A DNA stretch of 25,181 nt, taken from assembly GCA_035294465.1 (NCBI GenBank), contig DATGKW010000122.1, positions 1-25,181 on the forward strand, given 5' to 3'. Positions 22,605 to 25,181 of the stretch are shown one piece after another. Source of the DNA: Paraktedonobacter sp035294465. Lineage in GTDB: Bacteria > Chloroflexota > Ktedonobacteria > Ktedonobacterales > Ktedonobacteraceae. Both the position numbers and the translations under genes were made by a program. Under the pieces are notes generated by a model. That model made no database searches. It was not told the DNA's origin and was given only the letters and a program-made list of their open reading frames with translations. The first letter of the stretch is position 1. Every line of letters starts with the position of its first letter.

Positions 22605-24794
22605 ATGCCCATTGAGATAAAAGTAGGTCCACCACTGATTACAATTAGCCAGGGCCGCACCTTTATGGTGACCGATCTCAGCGGAGGAATCGATTCCACA
22701 ACAGCCCAGGGCGTCTATATGAACGACACCCGTTTTGTTAGCGACTATCGTCTCGCTATCAACGGTAGTTCTCTTAAAATTATTAATTCCAACGAACTCA
22801 CCTTTTACGCTGCGCGTTTTCACCTGACAAATCCGCTCATCAATCTGGATACCGGTGTGCTGGCACCAGAGACGCTGCATGTAACGATTAATCGTATGGT
22901 GAAGGATGGTATCCACGAAGATCTGGATGTGGCTAACTACACGGGAACAACGGTGAGTTTTCTGCTGGAGGTGACTCTTTATTCCGATTTCGCCGATATC
23001 TTTGAGGTAAGGGGGCAACGCATTGTACGCCGCGGCGAAGTATTGACATCCTGGGATACGGAAAACAAACGCTTGTGTACTTCCTATAACTACGGAGATT
23101 TTGTGCGCGCGCTTGTTTACTGTATTCAGGACGATGTTCCGGCGACTTACGCAAACGGTCGGATTAGTTTCGCGATTACTTTAGAGCCGAACCAGTACTG
23201 GCATACCTGTTGTGAGATGATCTTAGAACAGGATAAGGTGTCTGTAAGGCCGCTCGATAGCGGTTGTTGTCGTCTCCCAGGCTCAAGGGTCATACATGTC
23301 GAGCCTGGTTCGCGGGCTGATTTTGGCCATTGGCAGGCCGAGTGGCAATTCCTCAGCACTGGCATCGAGACCTCGAATGATATTGTCTTTCGTATGTACC
23401 AGCAAGCGGTCGATGATATGCGAGCGCTGCGCATCTACGATATGGATGTATCAGAGGATATATGGGTGCCGGCTGCCGGTGTGCCCTGGTTCGTGACGCT
23501 TTTTGGGCGGGATAGTTTGCTGGTTGCCTATCAGAATATGCTTGTCTCTTCTGGCTTTTCTCTGGGAGCGCTCAAGCGCCTGGCCGATTATCAGGCCAGC
23601 GAGAGAGATGACTGGCGCGATGCTCAGCCCGGCAAGATCCTTCACGAGATTCGCTTTGGAGAGCTGGCCCACTTCCATCGCATTCCGTTTACTCCGTATT
23701 ACGGTACTGCTGACGCGACCATTCTCTATCTTATCGTGCTTTCTGAGACGTATCGCTGGTTGGGTGATCCCGAGATCCTCAAGGCTTACCGCGAGGTGGC
23801 GGAGAAGTGCCTGCTGTGGATTGATCGCTATGGCGACCTGGATGGCGATGGTTTTCAGGAGTATAAAACCTTTTCGCAGGTGGGCTATGAAAATCTTGGC
23901 TGGAAAGATGCTCATGATGCTGTTGTCTATGCCGATGGGACTCAGGTCAAACAGCCCAAGGCGCTTTGCGAGCTTCAAGGCTACGTCTACGATGCCAAAC
24001 TGCGCCTGGCTGAGATCTTTCAGGCGCTGGGAGACGAGCAGCGGGCCAATGACCTTATAAGGCAGGCTGCGGACCTCAAACGCCGGTTTAACGAGGCCTT
24101 CTGGATGGAAGAAGAAGGTTGTTATGCCTTTGGCCTCGATCCCGATAAGAAGCAGATTACTTCGATTGCTTCAAATGCTGGTCACTGCTTGTGGAGTGGC
24201 ATTGCTGAGCCTGATAAGGCTGTGCGTACTGCCCGCCGTTTGCTCCAGGATGATATGTGGAGCGGGTGGGGGATTCGCACGCTTTCAGAGAAGAATCCTG
24301 CCTATAATCCTCTGTCATATCAACGGGGGTCGATCTGGCCGCAGGATAACGGAATTATCGCCGAAGGCTTTAAGCGATACAACTTGATTTCAGAATCTAA
24401 TCGGGTAATCAGCGGGATTTTTGACGCGATAGAACATTTTGAGGGGCGTCGTCCTCCAGAAGTGTTCGCCGGGGTGAGGCGGGATGGCAGCTTCGATTTT
24501 CCCGTGCTCTATCCCAGTGGAGCGAATATTCCTCAAGCCTGGGCTACAGGAACCATTTTCCATATGCTGCGCACAATCCTGGGTCTGCGGGCCGATGCAC
24601 CTCATGGGAAGCTCTATGTCAAGCCAACGCTGCCTGCGTGGCTGCCGGATATTGAGCTTCAGCGCTTGCGTGTGGGCGGCAATCTGCTCAATCTACGCTT
24701 CTGGCGTAAAGGCGAGCAGTCGCATTGGGAAGTTCTGAGTGTGCAGGTTGGAGAAAGGGCAAGGGCTATTCAAGTGCTGGACGATCCAGACTAG
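22605..24794 (+). CDS. Glycogen-debranching-type amylo-alpha-1,6-glucosidase
   Basis: 729 residues, normal length for the bacterial two-domain type. Residues ~10-215 form the N-terminal beta-sandwich (GDE_N_bis-like): FMVTDLSGGIDSTTAQGVYM, NDTRFVSDYRLAING. The (alpha/alpha)6 barrel follows: AAGVPWFVTLFGRDSLLVAY (the catalytic-domain signature), DGDGFQEYKTFSQVGYENLG, WKDAHDAV, ASNAGHCLWSGI and GSIWPQDNGIIAEGFKRY, with the acidic catalytic residues expected in these blocks. It probably hydrolyses alpha-1,6 branches of glycogen-like or other storage glucans. No signal peptide, so cytosolic. ATG at 22605 has AGGAG six bases upstream. Stand-alone unit, convergent with the DUF72 gene 12 bases away. 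Confidence 0.88.
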   Translation: MPIEIKVGPPLITISQGRTFMVTDLSGGIDSTTAQGVYMNDTRFVSDYRLAINGSSLKIINSNELTFYAARFHLTNPLINLDTGVLAPETLHVTINRMVKDGIHEDLDVANYTGTTVSFLLEVTLYSDFADIFEVRGQRIVRRGEVLTSWDTENKRLCTSYNYGDFVRALVYCIQDDVPATYANGRISFAITLEPNQYWHTCCEMILEQDKVSVRPLDSGCCRLPGSRVIHVEPGSRADFGHWQAEWQFLSTGIETSNDIVFRMYQQAVDDMRALRIYDMDVSEDIWVPAAGVPWFVTLFGRDSLLVAYQNMLVSSGFSLGALKRLADYQASERDDWRDAQPGKILHEIRFGELAHFHRIPFTPYYGTADATILYLIVLSETYRWLGDPEILKAYREVAEKCLLWIDRYGDLDGDGFQEYKTFSQVGYENLGWKDAHDAVVYADGTQVKQPKALCELQGYVYDAKLRLAEIFQALGDEQRANDLIRQAADLKRRFNEAFWMEEEGCYAFGLDPDKKQITSIASNAGHCLWSGIAEPDKAVRTARRLLQDDMWSGWGIRTLSEKNPAYNPLSYQRGSIWPQDNGIIAEGFKRYNLISESNRVISGIFDAIEHFEGRRPPEVFAGVRRDGSFDFPVLYPSGANIPQAWATGTIFHMLRTILGLRADAPHGKLYVKPTLPAWLPDIELQRLRVGGNLLNLRFWRKGEQSHWEVLSVQVGERARAIQVLDDPD

Positions 24795-24799
24795 AGGGT

Positions 24800-24822
24800 G
24801 GGCAGGCTAAAACAACCTGCCC
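24800..24822. terminator. Inverted repeat between convergent genes, possible bidirectional terminator
   Basis: GGGCAGG (24800-24806) and CCTGCCC (24816-24822) form a perfect seven-pair, G:C-rich stem with a nine-base loop. It starts six bases after the glucosidase stop and includes the DUF72 stop codon (24807-24809). No T tract follows on either strand, so it may block readthrough only partly or protect the 3' ends. Confidence 0.5.
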
Positions 24823-25181
24823 TGTTCAAATTTCCCAGTCTGTTTTGCTGCATGCCTTTCGCGCGCCCACGGTAGCTCTGGCAATGGTGTAAGCAGCTGC
24901 AAACGCTGGTAAAGCTCAGAGCAGATATCAGGCGAGTGAATCTCGAAAGGGCAATGGCAGAAAACGTAGAGCGTGATGCCCTGCTTATACCATTGGGCAA
25001 GGTGTGTGGCCCATGCCTCGAGGAAAGGCGCGTTAATCTCACTGCTGGTATGGCCAATGTAGCGCAGGAAGGCGAAGTCTGTAGTAAGAACTGGATGAAC
25101 AGGCAGATCTGGCTTGCGTTCGCGCGCTTGTAAGACGCCCTGCTCCTCATCTGACCCGGTGCGAATAGGCCGCGTATCCAT
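24807..25181 (-). CDS. DUF72 (YecE-like) protein, C-terminal part
   Basis: Only the last ~124 codons are in the window. TTDFAFLRYIGHTSSE matches the DUF72 block with the (V/A)-(Y/F)-(V/L)-R-hxG strand. ITLYVFCHCPFEIHSPDICS corresponds to the usual vYvyFNN...A.nA block, in which this protein has CHCPFEIHSPD in place of NN. YQRLQLLTPLPELPW ends the domain. DUF72 proteins fold as TIM-like barrels of about 240 residues and have no firmly established function. The in-frame ATG exactly at 25181 is probably internal; the true start should lie outside the window. Convergent with the glucosidase gene. Confidence 0.8.
   Translation of the reverse strand: MDTRPIRTGSDEEQGVLQARERKPDLPVHPVLTTDFAFLRYIGHTSSEINAPFLEAWATHLAQWYKQGITLYVFCHCPFEIHSPDICSELYQRLQLLTPLPELPWARERHAAKQTGKFEQGRLF

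Noticed and set aside
1..25181. Mobile elements, CRISPR arrays, tRNA genes or a biosynthetic cluster around the rmt-like gene
   Set aside because: No transposase, integrase, direct-repeat array, cloverleaf-like sequence or aminoglycoside biosynthesis gene was seen on either strand.

Overview
The window looks like a chromosomal segment of a soil-type Chloroflexota bacterium, most likely of the Ktedonobacteria. This is inferred from gene style: PEP carboxylase, a MurJ with a huge proline-rich N-terminus, a TIR plus transmembrane plus beta-rich exodomain receptor, and a 16S rRNA methyltransferase of the Arm/Rmt type, with AGGAG-type ribosome binding sites. No gene was compared with a database, so the taxonomy is inference. 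There is no tRNA, rRNA, CRISPR array, transposase, integrase or att-like repeat in view.

Layout. 1-1244 (-) is the N-terminal 414 codons of a transketolase cut by the window edge. 1406-4724 (+) is a tight four-gene run: P-loop kinase, membrane-anchored HExxH metallopeptidase, YegS/LCB5-type lipid kinase and a cytosolic BtuF-like protein. 4726-5437 (-) holds two small genes, a two-helix membrane protein and an unknown 74-residue protein. 5660-6850 (-) is rpsP-khpA-rimM behind a good promoter at 6991-7019. 6851-7429 is a 579-base divergent region with several candidate leader peptides. 7430-9390 (+) is a two-gene unit: a tRNA-guanine transglycosylase homologue with a changed base-recognition loop, overlapping by ATGA a homologue of 16S rRNA (G1405-N7) aminoglycoside-resistance methyltransferases. 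9387-12257 (-) is ppc. 12453-14978 (-) is murJ. 15158-18950 (-) is a complete ECF transporter operon: S-like membrane protein, ecfA1, ecfA2, ecfT. 19243-24794 (+) carries the TIR receptor-like gene, manC, a hotdog thioesterase and a glycogen-debranching-type glucosidase. 24807-25181 (-) is the C-terminus of a DUF72 protein.

How the genes may work together. Most are housekeeping: pentose phosphate and anaplerotic carbon metabolism, 30S subunit assembly (S16, KhpA, RimM), peptidoglycan lipid II flipping, vitamin or metal uptake, GDP-mannose supply and storage-glucan breakdown. The part most worth following is the tgt-like/rmt-like pair, two RNA-modifying enzymes that are translationally coupled. 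They sit behind a long leader in which a 16-codon reading frame with a strong Shine-Dalgarno sequence ends on the transglycosylase start codon. The second point of interest is the TIR-TM-exodomain protein, whose promoter is nearly a copy of the manC promoter downstream of it.
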